The translations under genes were made by a program, and so were the position numbers. DNA of 34,059 nucleotides from UBA7446 sp964014735 (GTDB taxonomy: Bacteria; Bacteroidota; Bacteroidia; Flavobacteriales; Flavobacteriaceae), in contig CAXHBH010000016.1 of the NCBI GenBank assembly GCA_964014735.1, positions 1-34,059 of the forward strand. Reading direction: 5' to 3'. Under the pieces are notes generated by a model, which saw only the letters and a program-made list of their open reading frames with translations, had not been told where the DNA came from and searched no databases. This document shows positions 1 through 9,590 of the stretch, one piece after another; within the stretch, counting starts at the first letter, position 1; each line of letters starts with the position of its first letter.

Positions 1-221
1 CTCAGGGCTCAGCTGAAGAGCGAATGAATAGCGCGATGCATTATACAGGAAGTGCTTTGTTTTCTACTACAATTGCTTTGGTTGCTGGCTTTTTAATTAT
101 AGCTTCGAGTGCTGTGCCATCAGTCAGAAATTTTGGATTACTTTGTGCGGTTACGGTTGCGATTGCTTTGATTACAGATATCTTTTATTTACCTGCTTTG
201 TTGAAAAAGTTTGACAAATAA
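1..221 (+). CDS. RND/MMPL-family exporter, C-terminal end (5' truncated by window)
   Basis: Only the last ~73 codons are present. The frame is open from base 3, reading QGSAEER before the first internal ATG at 24, so that ATG is not the true start. The tail holds two hydrophobic stretches, TTIALVAGFLIIASS and LLCAVTVAIALITDIFYLP, separated by a short loop, and ends in LLKKFDK. This is the usual pattern of the last two membrane helices of RND-superfamily (MMPL/patched-like) exporters, where a Glu/Arg-rich loop precedes 'TG.A...TT' and the chain ends soon after the last helix. The protein would sit in the inner membrane. Its substrate cannot be told. It is transcribed toward the PUL and is followed by terminator hairpins, so it is probably unrelated to it. 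Confidence 0.7.
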   Translation, partial: QGSAEERMNSAMHYTGSALFSTTIALVAGFLIIASSAVPSVRNFGLLCAVTVAIALITDIFYLPALLKKFDK

Positions 222-290
222 TTTATCAAATTATCTTAAAAAAAATCCTCCACAAAATAGTTCGACTTCACCCCCCTTGACTCCACTTTT

Positions 291-331
291 TATTCCCAAG
301 AATAATTTTTTATTCTTGGGAATATTTTTTT
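291..331 (+). terminator. Rho-independent terminator after exporter gene
   Basis: A perfect 15-bp stem (291-305 with 310-324) closes a TTTT loop and is followed on the plus strand by a run of T. It lies about 70 bp after the exporter stop codon and is oriented to end plus-strand transcripts. It is part of repeat copy 1. Confidence 0.8.
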
Positions 332-491
332 GTGAAAACAACTAAATCATCACCAAAAAAGTTCGACTTAACTCCCCTAGCCTCCACAAATTATTTCCGG
401 GAATAAAAATTTATTTTTTGAAACAACTTTTTAGTAAGATAGTTAAATCTTCCCCAAAATAGTTCGATTTCACTCCCCTCTGCTCCACTTT

Positions 492-533
492 TTATTCCCA
501 AGAATAATTTTTTATCCTTGGGAATAATTTTTT
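492..533 (+). terminator. Second terminator-like hairpin in repeat copy 3
   Basis: A 16-bp stem with one mismatch (492-507 with 512-527), TTTT loop and following T-run. The orientation is plus. It is a near copy of the hairpin at 291-331 and would shield the convergent HTCS gene from readthrough. Confidence 0.65.
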
Positions 534-642
534 CTCAAATTCAATTTTTTCTTCTTTCTAAGATATTTGTTTTGTAACAAACGGTCTTAGATTTTGTATC
601 CTAGTAAAAGATAGCAACCCCTATAATTACTTGTTTTCTTAT

Positions 643-3600
643 TTACACAGAATTTCCAAATCTTATTTCAGTCACGAATGCTGAAGGGCTTTGTCCAAAG
701 TGTTTTTTAAAACAGGTACTGAAATATTTTGGATTAGAAAATCCAACAGAGTAAGCAACTTCACTTATGTTATTATTTCTATTTTTCAATAGGGTTCTTG
801 CCCGTTTGAGTCTAATAGATCTTATATAGTCAGATGGAGACAAATCAACTAATGATTTTAACTTATGATAAAATGGGGTACGACTCATTCCAAATATTTC
901 GTATAAATCATATACAGATAATTCTGTGTCACTAATGTTATCCTGAATATATTTGGTAATTTCATTAAGAAATGATTTATCCAATTCATTTGATAACTCA
1001 AAGTTATCTTCTTCTTCAATTTGCAAGAATTTCCGCTTTAATATTTGTCTATTTTCTAATAGACCATCAATTTTCTTTTCAAGAAGATCAAATTCTACCG
1101 GCTTTGTAATATATTCATCAGCTCCACTATCAAGTCCCTTAATTATATTTTCTTTTGAACTAAGACCAGTTAAAAGAATTACTGGGATATGACAGGTATC
1201 AAAATTACTTTTTAAATTCATGCATAACTGACGACCATTCATTTTAGGCATTGAAACATCTGTTACCACAATATCTGGCATACTCTTGTTTACTTTTTCA
1301 AGTGCCGATTGGCCATTTGAAGCAGAAATTATTTGGTACTTATCTTGTAGTTTTGATTTACAATAATCAAGCAATTCTAAATCATCTTCGGCTATTAATA
1401 ATTTTATCTTTTTTTCTTCACCTTTAGAACCCTGATTCAATTCTTGGTTTATCAAGTCATTTTCAATTACAGCCACATTACTGGCCAATTTATATGGGAA
1501 GATAAACTTAAATATAGATCCTTCATTAGAACTTTTATCTAAAAAAACTTTTCCGCCTATTTTACTTGCAAAGTCAGATGCTAACACAAGTCCAACACCA
1601 CTTCCTGGTATTCCAGATTCTAGAGCTTCTGGGCTACGGTAAAACAATTTAAATATTTTTTTTTGTTGCTTTTTCAGAATTCCAATACCAGTGTCAGCTA
1701 CCGATATTTCGCATAATTTATTTTTAACAATTAAACTTATAATGATATTACCATTTTCATCTGTAAATTTAATGGCATTTGTAATAAGGTTGCTAACTAC
1801 AACATCAATAATCTTTCGATCTGAACTAATGCAAAATTTAGATTCTAATATATTAAATGTAAGTTTAATATTTTTCCGTTTGCAAAGCACTTTAAATGCC
1901 AACATTTTTTCTTGAAAAAAAAGTTGCATATCTATGTTTTCATACATCAGCGCACTCCCTTGAGCTTTAATTTTTCTAAAATCAAGAAACTGAATCATTT
2001 GTTTCTGTAATCTGTTTGCGCTCCTCAATGCAATATTTACACTTTGTTTTACATTAGTACTTACACTTTCATTTTTAACAATATCTAAAAGTGGTGCTTT
2101 AATTAAAGTCAAAGGAGTTTTAATATCATGCGCCATATTTATTAAATAGTGTAACCGCTCTTCAGAATGCTTAGATTCAATTTTTAGTTTTCCTAAAAAG
2201 AAAACTACAGAAACAACTATCACCAAAACTATTGCGTAAATTAAATACGCCCAATTACTCCCCCAAAAAGGAGGTAAAACAACAATTTCAATTTGTTTTT
2301 CTCCACTTAAAACATCAGACTGTTCATTTACAATTCTTAATTTAAGGACATAACTACTTGGACTGAGGTTGGTATAATTGATTCTGTCAATATTACTGTA
2401 AGACACCCAATCCTTATCAAAGCCTTCTAATTTCCATTCCACTTCACCAATTCCTGGATGTATAAAATCAATTGTGCAAAATCCTATTGCAAAGGAATTT
2501 TGCGAATATTTCAATTCTATTTTATTTGTATCATTTAGTGCTTGATCTAAAGGTGAATTTTTACCAGCTAATGTAAGATCATGATTTATATATAAATCTG
2601 TTAACAAAAGTGATTTTTGGGAATCAACTTTCCTAATATCATTTGGATCAAAATAAACAACTCCATTATTTGTCCCAAAGTACAAATTCCCATCAGATGC
2701 TTTTATGACTGTATTTTTATTAAAATCTGTTGATATAAGTCCATCAGACTCAAATAGTGTATAAATATTTCTTTTCTTATCAATTCTAGAAATTCCTTTG
2801 GGTGAACTTACCCAAACATATTCATTAGCCTCAACAACAGAAGATATGTAATTTGAAGGTAAGCCTTCATTTTTTGAGATTTGTTCAATGGAGTTTTTTT
2901 GGAAGTTAATTACAAAAACACCTGCGTCTGCAGTACCAACCCATAATCGCTTTCCCACATCAACAAATAAAGAATTAATTGTTTGTTCACTAATTATTGA
3001 AGAATTGATAAAATCTGGTCGCTCAATCTTGGCACTCTCCTTATCTAAAATCCATAATCCTCCTGAACCTCCAAGAGCTAATATATCTTTTGTTAGAGGC
3101 TCAATAATACTTATGCCTTCAATTGGGTACGTATTAGTTTTACCATTAACTAATGAATATGACATAACCCCATTTGCTCTATTAGCAAAATAAATTAAAT
3201 CTCCCTTAGTTGTGTATATGCTATGAATGTCACCTGAATTATATTCTGAAGGAATTTCATCTGATATTCTGTAATAATCATTTTCAATTAGATTATACCT
3301 TGTTATATAATCAGTGTGGGAGGCAGTCCAAATATTTTGGTTCTTATCAACAGCCACAGCATGAACGAAACCACTTAATATATTTTGTTTACTAGCTACT
3401 TGCGATAAGTGTCTCCAACTATTTTTACTTTTGTTCCAAAGACTAACCCCTTTTGCAGTTCCAAACCCAATCACCCCGCCTGAAACTTCACAAATTGATA
3501 AAACATTACTATTTTCCAATGAATTATTTTCTCCAGTCAACGGATTAAATGAGCGAATATTCAATTGTTGTGGTTTATAAGAGTTTAATCCACCTCTGAA

Positions 3601-4578
3601 GGTTGATATAAAAAATATTCCATCTTTATTTTGATAAATATCAAAAATAGAGTTGGCACTTAAACTATTTGGATCATCTTGCTTAAATGAGAACTTATGA
3701 GTAGGCTTTAGATTGTTTAGATCCAAAATAATCAAACCCACCCCATCAATACTAACCATTAAACTTTCGGAAGAGTACTGTTCAATAGATCTTATGGATA
3801 AGCCTATATAATTATCTAGATCAGGCGGCAAAAGAAGTTCGAAATCAGTCAAATTAAAGGCACATAATCCTTTTTGGTCTGTACCCATCCAGAGTCTGTT
3901 GTATTTCTCATCAATAAATAAAGATCTTATTCTATCTTTATTAATATCAACTTGAGGTGCCAAAGTCTTATGTAGTAAATTGTGTACTAATTCATAATTT
4001 TCATTTAAAACGAATACACCATTGCCTCCCGCTAAGTAAAAATTATTTTTATTATCCTGAATAAAAGCATGTATACTCCCAGATACTTCTAAGTTTAATA
4101 TGGTATTTTTTGATTCCACATCGAAAGTGTAAACGCCACTTTCACTATATATCCAAAATTTTCCATTATGGTCAATGTGCAGACCGTTAGAAACTAATGG
4201 ATTGCCAAATTGATCCTTAATATTATGAAACTGTACAAATTTATCTTGACTACTTGAATATTTATAGATAGAGCCATTATTTACCAACAACCAAATTTGG
4301 TTATCTTGATCTTTTTTTAGAAAAAACCGATAGAAACTTGACCTTCTAATATTTTCAAAATTAGACAGTTCATAATGCTTAAAGTTGGCACCATCAAATC
4401 TATCTACACCAACATCAGTTGCTATCCATAAAAAACCTAAATCATCTTCAATACTAGTAAACACTCTACTACTACTCAAACCTTCTTTAATTCCATATTT
4501 TTGAAAAGTCTGGTTCTGTGAAATTGAATTATTACAAAACAATAACAAAGCAGATACTAAAAAAAATCTTCGTATCAT
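643..4578 (-). CDS. Hybrid two-component system regulator (HTCS) of the PUL
   Basis: One-protein sensor and transcription factor of the type that controls Bacteroidetes PULs. Residues are counted from an upstream possible start at 4623. Order: signal peptide (16-36), two-component propeller repeats (~40-680), Y_Y_Y domain (~700-785), one membrane helix (~791-812), HisKA with phospho-acceptor H832 in AHDIKTPL, HATPase with N box 945-953 and DTGIG 977-981, receiver with acidic pocket E1079/D1080, phospho-acceptor D1122 and K1174, then an AraC-type DNA-binding domain (~1215-1320). All catalytic residues are present. I chose the ATG at 4578 because it opens a clean signal peptide, and the 4623 start lies upstream of a TAnnTTTG element at 4603-4610. 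The sensor would bind a glycan fragment in the periplasm and activate the PUL promoters; the direct repeats at four promoters are its likely sites. Confidence 0.93.
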   Translation of the reverse strand: MIRRFFLVSALLLFCNNSISQNQTFQKYGIKEGLSSSRVFTSIEDDLGFLWIATDVGVDRFDGANFKHYELSNFENIRRSSFYRFFLKKDQDNQIWLLVNNGSIYKYSSSQDKFVQFHNIKDQFGNPLVSNGLHIDHNGKFWIYSESGVYTFDVESKNTILNLEVSGSIHAFIQDNKNNFYLAGGNGVFVLNENYELVHNLLHKTLAPQVDINKDRIRSLFIDEKYNRLWMGTDQKGLCAFNLTDFELLLPPDLDNYIGLSIRSIEQYSSESLMVSIDGVGLIILDLNNLKPTHKFSFKQDDPNSLSANSIFDIYQNKDGIFFISTFRGGLNSYKPQQLNIRSFNPLTGENNSLENSNVLSICEVSGGVIGFGTAKGVSLWNKSKNSWRHLSQVASKQNILSGFVHAVAVDKNQNIWTASHTDYITRYNLIENDYYRISDEIPSEYNSGDIHSIYTTKGDLIYFANRANGVMSYSLVNGKTNTYPIEGISIIEPLTKDILALGGSGGLWILDKESAKIERPDFINSSIISEQTINSLFVDVGKRLWVGTADAGVFVINFQKNSIEQISKNEGLPSNYISSVVEANEYVWVSSPKGISRIDKKRNIYTLFESDGLISTDFNKNTVIKASDGNLYFGTNNGVVYFDPNDIRKVDSQKSLLLTDLYINHDLTLAGKNSPLDQALNDTNKIELKYSQNSFAIGFCTIDFIHPGIGEVEWKLEGFDKDWVSYSNIDRINYTNLSPSSYVLKLRIVNEQSDVLSGEKQIEIVVLPPFWGSNWAYLIYAIVLVIVVSVVFFLGKLKIESKHSEERLHYLINMAHDIKTPLTLIKAPLLDIVKNESVSTNVKQSVNIALRSANRLQKQMIQFLDFRKIKAQGSALMYENIDMQLFFQEKMLAFKVLCKRKNIKLTFNILESKFCISSDRKIIDVVVSNLITNAIKFTDENGNIIISLIVKNKLCEISVADTGIGILKKQQKKIFKLFYRSPEALESGIPGSGVGLVLASDFASKIGGKVFLDKSSNEGSIFKFIFPYKLASNVAVIENDLINQELNQGSKGEEKKIKLLIAEDDLELLDYCKSKLQDKYQIISASNGQSALEKVNKSMPDIVVTDVSMPKMNGRQLCMNLKSNFDTCHIPVILLTGLSSKENIIKGLDSGADEYITKPVEFDLLEKKIDGLLENRQILKRKFLQIEEEDNFELSNELDKSFLNEITKYIQDNISDTELSVYDLYEIFGMSRTPFYHKLKSLVDLSPSDYIRSIRLKRARTLLKNRNNNISEVAYSVGFSNPKYFSTCFKKHFGQSPSAFVTEIRFGNSV

Positions 4579-4602
4579 ATTGGGTCTTTGTAAGTATATT
4601 TT

Positions 4603-4610
4603 CAAATATA
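4603..4610 (-). promoter_or_regulatory. Promoter -7 element of the HTCS gene
   Basis: On the minus strand this reads TATATTTG, matching the Bacteroidetes TAnnTTTG consensus, about 25 bp before the preferred ATG at 4578. No direct-repeat operator of the kind found at the other PUL promoters is seen, which fits constitutive low-level expression of the regulator. Confidence 0.5.
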
Positions 4611-4654
4611 AAAAATAAGTCAAATTAACTTTAAATTATGTCTGCGTATTTCAA

Positions 4655-4698
4655 TAAAAATGGGTACTTATCCAATAAAAATTGTGATAAGTACCCAT
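4655..4698 (-). terminator. Rho-independent terminator of susCD
   Basis: The 13-bp arms ATGGGTACTTATC (4660-4672) and GATAAGTACCCAT (4686-4698) pair perfectly, with a further CAAT/ATTG pairing inside the loop. On the minus strand the stem is followed by TTTTTATT. It sits 36 bp after the susD stop and separates susCD from the HTCS promoter. Confidence 0.8.
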
Positions 4699-4733
4699 AA
4701 TGAATAATTAATGAAAACTAAATTAGAAACTAC

Positions 4734-6257
4734 CTAATCTATTTCTGGATTTGACCCTATTTCAGCTGCTGGAATTGGCAAATGCATTACAGTAGCCTCA
4801 TCGGTTTTAAAAATTAGATCTTGTGTATTTTGCTTTTCATAGTTATTATGAGGGTTAACTACATGATTCATAAACCATTGATATCCTCTTCGGCGGTTGT
4901 TGTACCATTCATGCCCTTCAGTCAATAACTCATAATTATACTCTTCCATAATAGCCTCTCTAAATGAGTCTTGACCTTCACTATATTCTGCTCTAGGAGT
5001 AAGACCAACACGCGCTAATAATTCTGAAACATATCCTAATTGTTCTCCATTATTCAATTCATTTGAAATTTCAGCTAGCATAATCAACAAATCTGCGTAC
5101 CTGTAAACGATAGTATTACGTTCGCTAATATTGTTAGTTTGAGTTTTATTTTTTATGCTTGTTTTAAATGGTAAAGTAAAAGACTGGTTATAATTGCTCC
5201 CTGCTCTATCACCATCATTATAAGTAGGGTAATGAGAACTAGTACCTCCATTGTACCTCTCATACTCAGTTACGAAGGTTGACCCCAATCTTTCCGTGTC
5301 AGTAGGATACGCAGATATATGCCTATCATATACCTCTGGATTCACCCTTAGTCCCATCCAACCAGGAAAGGCACCATAACCTGCTATACTCCAGTCTCTA
5401 AATAAATCAGACTTTATAGTTGCGTTAAACTGAACTTCAAAAATAGATTCCTCAGTATTTTCGTTAGTACGACCATCAAACAACTCTGCAAAATCAGCAA
5501 CTAAAGAATATTTTCCATAAACCTTCTTCGCTTCATCATAAGCCAATTGCCAATAATCTTTTGCTTCGCTTTGTAATTGAGGGTTCGTTGCCAAGTGCAT
5601 ATAGACCTTCGCTAATAACATATTTGCTGCGTATTGTTTAGGATAACCAGCTCCTATAGAACCATTCATGTTGACAATTGCATTTTTAGCATCACTTACA
5701 ATTTGATCAAAAATAGCCTTAGAGTCTTGTTTTCCCAAGTAAAGTGTTTCGCTACTTACAGGTTCTGTACGTAAAGGAACATCACCATATAACCTAACTA
5801 GATTAAAATAGCCAAAGGCACGTAAAAAATAGGCTTGCCCAACAACATCTTGTATTGTTTCATCCCCTTCGGCAGTACTTACCCCAGCAATTACATCATT
5901 TGCTCTTGAAATAGCGTTAAAATGTCCATTCCATACAATGTTTACAATAAAATTACCCTGCAATGGACTTAAAGCTAGTAAATCTGAACTCTGCCAGTCT
6001 CTACTCATATAGAATCCAGAATTAAAATTAATTGCTTTAGGATAAAAATACCTATAAGTACCCCAATCTGCCCAAGCATGGTAAATTCCATTCAATGCTG
6101 AAAGTGCATTGTCAGGATTAGTGTAAATTGTTTCAGAAGTTAAATATGGTGGTTCTTCTGTCATCTCGCAACTACTGAAAGTAAACAAGGCTACCAGTAA
6201 GAAATGCGGTAAGTAATTTTTTATATTTATCATATAAGTTATTTTTTGTTTTTTCAT
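4734..6257 (-). CDS. susD: SusD/RagB-family glycan-binding lipoprotein
   Basis: Surface lipoprotein that caps the SusC channel and binds glycan before import. The N-terminus ends in LLVALFTFSSC, a lipobox with C30, followed by acidic EMTEEPP, like lipoprotein surface-export signals in Bacteroidetes. SusD-type features follow: N-terminal ALSALNGIYHAWADWG, helical repeat region with AYFLRAFGYFNLVRLYGDVPL (~142-162), and the family C-terminus with RYADLLIMLAEISNELN and HLPIPAAEIGSNPEI. Its 507 aa is normal for the family. The ATG at 6257 lies 3 bp after the susC stop; an internal ATG at 6233 would give a more standard signal length. It is the second gene of the susC operon and is followed by a strong terminator. 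Which glycan it binds cannot be read from sequence. Confidence 0.95.
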   Translation of the reverse strand: MKKQKITYMINIKNYLPHFLLVALFTFSSCEMTEEPPYLTSETIYTNPDNALSALNGIYHAWADWGTYRYFYPKAINFNSGFYMSRDWQSSDLLALSPLQGNFIVNIVWNGHFNAISRANDVIAGVSTAEGDETIQDVVGQAYFLRAFGYFNLVRLYGDVPLRTEPVSSETLYLGKQDSKAIFDQIVSDAKNAIVNMNGSIGAGYPKQYAANMLLAKVYMHLATNPQLQSEAKDYWQLAYDEAKKVYGKYSLVADFAELFDGRTNENTEESIFEVQFNATIKSDLFRDWSIAGYGAFPGWMGLRVNPEVYDRHISAYPTDTERLGSTFVTEYERYNGGTSSHYPTYNDGDRAGSNYNQSFTLPFKTSIKNKTQTNNISERNTIVYRYADLLIMLAEISNELNNGEQLGYVSELLARVGLTPRAEYSEGQDSFREAIMEEYNYELLTEGHEWYNNRRRGYQWFMNHVVNPHNNYEKQNTQDLIFKTDEATVMHLPIPAAEIGSNPEID

Positions 6258-6260
6258 GAT

Positions 6261-9200
6261 TTAGAAATTAATAGTTAGACCCAATGTAAATGTTCGTGAA
6301 TTAGGTGGATTAAAATTATCCACTCCTATGATATTTGGATTATTCATATAACTAGTCACAATAGGTGTATACCCTCTATAGTCAGTCAATGTAAACACAT
6401 TAGAACATGCCACATATAGTTGTGCTTTACTAACATATTTTTCAAAAGGTAAATCATATCCAATAGTTAAATTATTCAATCTTAAATAACTCCCATCTTG
6501 AACCATTGTATCCACTGGTCCGCCTCGTCCAGAAATGTTCGAACCAATTCTCGGATACGTATTAGACGGTGCATCCGGCCTCCATGCCTGCTCATATGCT
6601 GCCACAGTAATATTATTGAAGTCTCCTACTGGAGTATCAAGCCTTTCAAAAGCCGTTGCTATAATTTCATTTCCGTAAACCCCATCAAATTGAGCATTTA
6701 AAGAAAATCGCTTATACGATAGATTAATATTAGCACCATAAATAAAATCTGGGTTTGGATTACCAATGATAGTTCTATCTGCAACATCAATTTTACCATC
6801 TCCGTTCACATCTACAAATTTTGTATCTCCAGCTTGAGCCCCATCTATAAATGTATCTCCTACTTGATAAATACCGTCTGTTTTAAACCCATAAAATAAT
6901 CCTACTTGTTCACCTTCAATAAACACATTGTATTCACCTCTGTTACCAACTCTATTCCCAAGATAAAATGATCGCATTTCTTCTGTATCACCAATGTAAA
7001 TTGGTTGAAGAGATTGTCCTAATGAGCTAATTGTAGTTTCTGAAAATGCGATGTTACCTCCAATCTCAAATTTCCAGTCTTCCTTTTCAATTATAACTCC
7101 ATTTAAAGAAATCTCTGTTCCCTCAGATTTTAAGCTTCCACGATTTGTTAAGATAGACGAAAACCCTGCTGAACCTGGTAAATCTGCATTTTGAAGTAAA
7201 TCATTTGTATTTTTCGAGTAAAACTCCAAAGAACCTGATAAATGATTATCAAAGAATCCAAAATCTAATCCAATATTCGTTTGTTCTGTAGTTTCCCATT
7301 TTAATGAAGGGTTTGCAACATTTTGTAAGAATAATGCAAGTGCAAGACCATTGCCATCTTGAGCATATTGATTTGATCCGTAACCAGACAAAGTTTGATA
7401 AGGTGAAACAGCTTGATTTCCAATTTGCCCCCATCCAGCTCTAATTTTCAGGTTACTAATGCTATTTATAGATTGTATAAAATCTTCACCAGATAAAATC
7501 CATGCTCCTGAAAACGAAGGAAAATACCCCCATTGGTTTTGATCTTGAAATTTCGAAGAACCATCGGCTCTAAATGTTGCCGTAAATACATACTTATCTT
7601 TAAAAGTATAATTGGCACGAGTCATGTATGACATTAAATTAGAATTTGATTGAATTATCTGATTTGGGTCCAATATACCCTGAGCATAACCAGGTTGGTC
7701 AGTTGTAAAGTCATGATTTGCAAAATCTATCACTGAATATAATTGATTTTCGAAAGACCTTCCCTCATAGGTCATACCAATCATAGCATTTAATCTGTGA
7801 TCATCACCAAAAGTTTTATTATAGTTAAAAAAATTGTCAACATTAAACTGGCTAGATGCTAAACTAGACATGCCCAGTAGACCATTATTTGGCTCCCCTT
7901 GAAAAGTTGCCAAACCATACCAGCGTCTTCTTTCTTTGTAACGCAAGTTTCCTCCAGCTCTTAGGGTGTAGCTTAAACCTTCTACTGGCAATTCATATTT
8001 TAATGTAAGTGACCCTATTATTCTTGTCTCCTTTGAAATATCTTCCATATCATTCATTGACTCAATTGGGTTATATGAATTATCATTTAAATCGCCATTA
8101 TCTCCTAATATTGGTCTTCTTGATAAAGCAGAACCAACAACCGTTCTATTTCCTCCCCAATTATCTGCTTGCTGAAACATACTCCCTAAGCCATGGTACG
8201 CACTAATTCTTGTATCAATTCTTAATTTATCAGAAAATTTAGTTCCTAAATTCAACCTTAAATTTCCACTTTTCAAATTTGATGTTGCGGTAACACCTTC
8301 CAAATTATTGTAACCAAATGACACAAAATGATTACTCTTCTCGCCTGCTCCAGAAACGGAACCGCCAAAAGTATTATTCAAACCTGTTGTATACATTTCG
8401 TCTTGAAAATACATCAACTCAGAAGGAATTGAACTTGTTACATCTTCAAGAATAACAAAAACCTGTCCGTTATTAATTGCATATCTTGGGGCTTCAGAGG
8501 TAAGTGCTAGGGCCTCATTTTGGTATCTTGCATAATCTGCTCCTTTCAATACGTCTATTTGGTTATCTATAGAGTTATAAGCTGAAGTTACATAAGCATT
8601 TACCTTTGATTTTCCTCTACGCCCTTTTTTAGTTGTAATTAACACAACACCATTGGCCCCTCTAGAACCATAAATAGCTGTAGCTGATGCATCCTTCAAA
8701 ATTTCCATACTCTCAATATCTCTTGGATTGATACCATTCAATCCATTTTGGGCTTCTTGAGTAGCTCCTGAAGAATCAGTTGCTGAAAGCGCATCTTCAC
8801 CAGCACTAGACATAATCACACCATCAACCACATATAATGGTTCATTGTTTCCTCTTAAACTACTTCCCCCTCTAATTTTTATGCTTACCCCTAAATTTGG
8901 AGAACCACTATTACCTATCATTTGAACACCCGCAACACGACCTTGAAATAATTGATCTACTGTTTGTACTTGTTGACTAAACGACTCATCTACTTTTACA
9001 GAAGCTACCGAACCAGTAATATCCTTCCTTCTAGAAGTACCATAACCAACAACAACAACTTCTTCAAGTTGATCCAAATCAGTCTCCATTATCACTTTTA
9101 ATTGAGATTGTCCTGCATAGATGAACTCTTTTGTTTTAAATCCAATAAATGAGAACACTAAGGTCTCTCCGTTTACAGCAATAATTTTAAATTCTCCATC

Positions 9201-9365
9201 AAAATTGGAGACAGCTCCTTTATTTTTACCTTTCACAATTACGTTTGCTCCGGCAATTGGGAGGCCATTATTATCCTGTATAATTCCATTTAATGTTTGC
9301 TGTTGTGCAACTGCAACTAAAGAGAAACAACACAGCAAAATTGTAATATTTTTTAATCTAGACAT
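6261..9365 (-). CDS. susC: SusC/RagA-family TonB-dependent outer-membrane transporter
   Basis: Outer-membrane channel that imports oligosaccharides with energy from TonB. Signal peptide 1-20 is followed by a carboxypeptidase-regulatory-like domain (~23-100, NGIIQDNNGLPIAGANV), a TonB-box-like region ending VVVVGYGTSRR (~104-113), the plug with the SusC signature IKIRGGSSLRGNNEPLYVVDG (~162-182), and a long beta-barrel ending in the aromatic TFTLGLTINF. The length of 1034 aa is typical. It is the first gene of a two-gene operon with susD. The promoter at 9388-9457 carries the TAnnTTTG element and the 21-bp direct repeats shared with three other PUL promoters. The ATG at 9365 leaves a leader of roughly 15-20 bases. 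Confidence 0.97.
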   Translation of the reverse strand: MSRLKNITILLCCFSLVAVAQQQTLNGIIQDNNGLPIAGANVIVKGKNKGAVSNFDGEFKIIAVNGETLVFSFIGFKTKEFIYAGQSQLKVIMETDLDQLEEVVVVGYGTSRRKDITGSVASVKVDESFSQQVQTVDQLFQGRVAGVQMIGNSGSPNLGVSIKIRGGSSLRGNNEPLYVVDGVIMSSAGEDALSATDSSGATQEAQNGLNGINPRDIESMEILKDASATAIYGSRGANGVVLITTKKGRRGKSKVNAYVTSAYNSIDNQIDVLKGADYARYQNEALALTSEAPRYAINNGQVFVILEDVTSSIPSELMYFQDEMYTTGLNNTFGGSVSGAGEKSNHFVSFGYNNLEGVTATSNLKSGNLRLNLGTKFSDKLRIDTRISAYHGLGSMFQQADNWGGNRTVVGSALSRRPILGDNGDLNDNSYNPIESMNDMEDISKETRIIGSLTLKYELPVEGLSYTLRAGGNLRYKERRRWYGLATFQGEPNNGLLGMSSLASSQFNVDNFFNYNKTFGDDHRLNAMIGMTYEGRSFENQLYSVIDFANHDFTTDQPGYAQGILDPNQIIQSNSNLMSYMTRANYTFKDKYVFTATFRADGSSKFQDQNQWGYFPSFSGAWILSGEDFIQSINSISNLKIRAGWGQIGNQAVSPYQTLSGYGSNQYAQDGNGLALALFLQNVANPSLKWETTEQTNIGLDFGFFDNHLSGSLEFYSKNTNDLLQNADLPGSAGFSSILTNRGSLKSEGTEISLNGVIIEKEDWKFEIGGNIAFSETTISSLGQSLQPIYIGDTEEMRSFYLGNRVGNRGEYNVFIEGEQVGLFYGFKTDGIYQVGDTFIDGAQAGDTKFVDVNGDGKIDVADRTIIGNPNPDFIYGANINLSYKRFSLNAQFDGVYGNEIIATAFERLDTPVGDFNNITVAAYEQAWRPDAPSNTYPRIGSNISGRGGPVDTMVQDGSYLRLNNLTIGYDLPFEKYVSKAQLYVACSNVFTLTDYRGYTPIVTSYMNNPNIIGVDNFNPPNSRTFTLGLTINF

Positions 9366-9387
9366 ACATTTAATTAATTTTATATAC

Positions 9388-9457
9388 CAAAAATAGATTC
9401 ACTTTACTTTCTAAGGGTCGAATATGCGTCTTTTAAGGTATAATTCTTGTCTTTTAA
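9388..9457 (-). promoter_or_regulatory. susC promoter with paired direct-repeat operator (P1)
   Basis: The -7 element is 9388-9395 (TATTTTTG on the minus strand). Exactly 20 bp upstream begin two direct repeats, 9416-9436 and 9437-9457. On the plus strand each starts with GGT, has a G at position 13 and ends CTTTTAA. A weaker third match (G at 13, then CATTTT) may start at 9458. The same geometry recurs at P2, P3 and P4. Confidence 0.8.
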
Positions 9458-9590
9458 CCTGAAATTAATGCATTTTCAGAAAACCCCAAAATTAGACAAC
9501 AAATGCAAGAATGGCTGTTAAGTTTATTTTTGTCATTATTAGTGCGTAGTAAAAAGAACCTAAATACAATTGAAGACCATTAATTTTTTA

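Larger units (their letters stand above)
245..533. repeat. Tandem intergenic repeat, three copies at 101-bp period
   Basis: Three copies of a block begin near 245, 346 and 447. The shared core AAAATAGTTCGACTTCAC (with variants) has its TTCGA at 261, 362 and 463, exactly 101 bp apart. Each block continues into a C-rich CCCCT..CTCCAC segment and then an inverted repeat around TATTCCC. Copies 1 and 3 keep a strong hairpin; copy 2 has a degenerate one (TTATTTCCGGGAATAA near 391-406). A fourth core lies beyond the other end of the PUL at 33551-33592. No coding potential is seen. Confidence 0.85.

Noticed and set aside
245..533. CRISPR array interpretation of the 101-bp tandem repeats
   Set aside because: Only three copies, no unique spacers of constant length between short repeats, and no cas genes; the units are whole diverging repeats with terminator hairpins.
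560..580. Small inverted repeat TTTGTT/AACAAA after the HTCS gene as a terminator
   Set aside because: The stem is only about 6 bp and AT-only with no following T-run on the minus strand.
953..1192. Plus-strand ORF of 79 codons within the HTCS gene
   Set aside because: It is antisense to a well-supported receiver/AraC coding region and its translation has no domain-like features.
4578..4623. Upstream start for the HTCS gene at 4623
   Set aside because: It lies upstream of the TATATTTG element at 4603-4610 and adds residues before a normal signal peptide.
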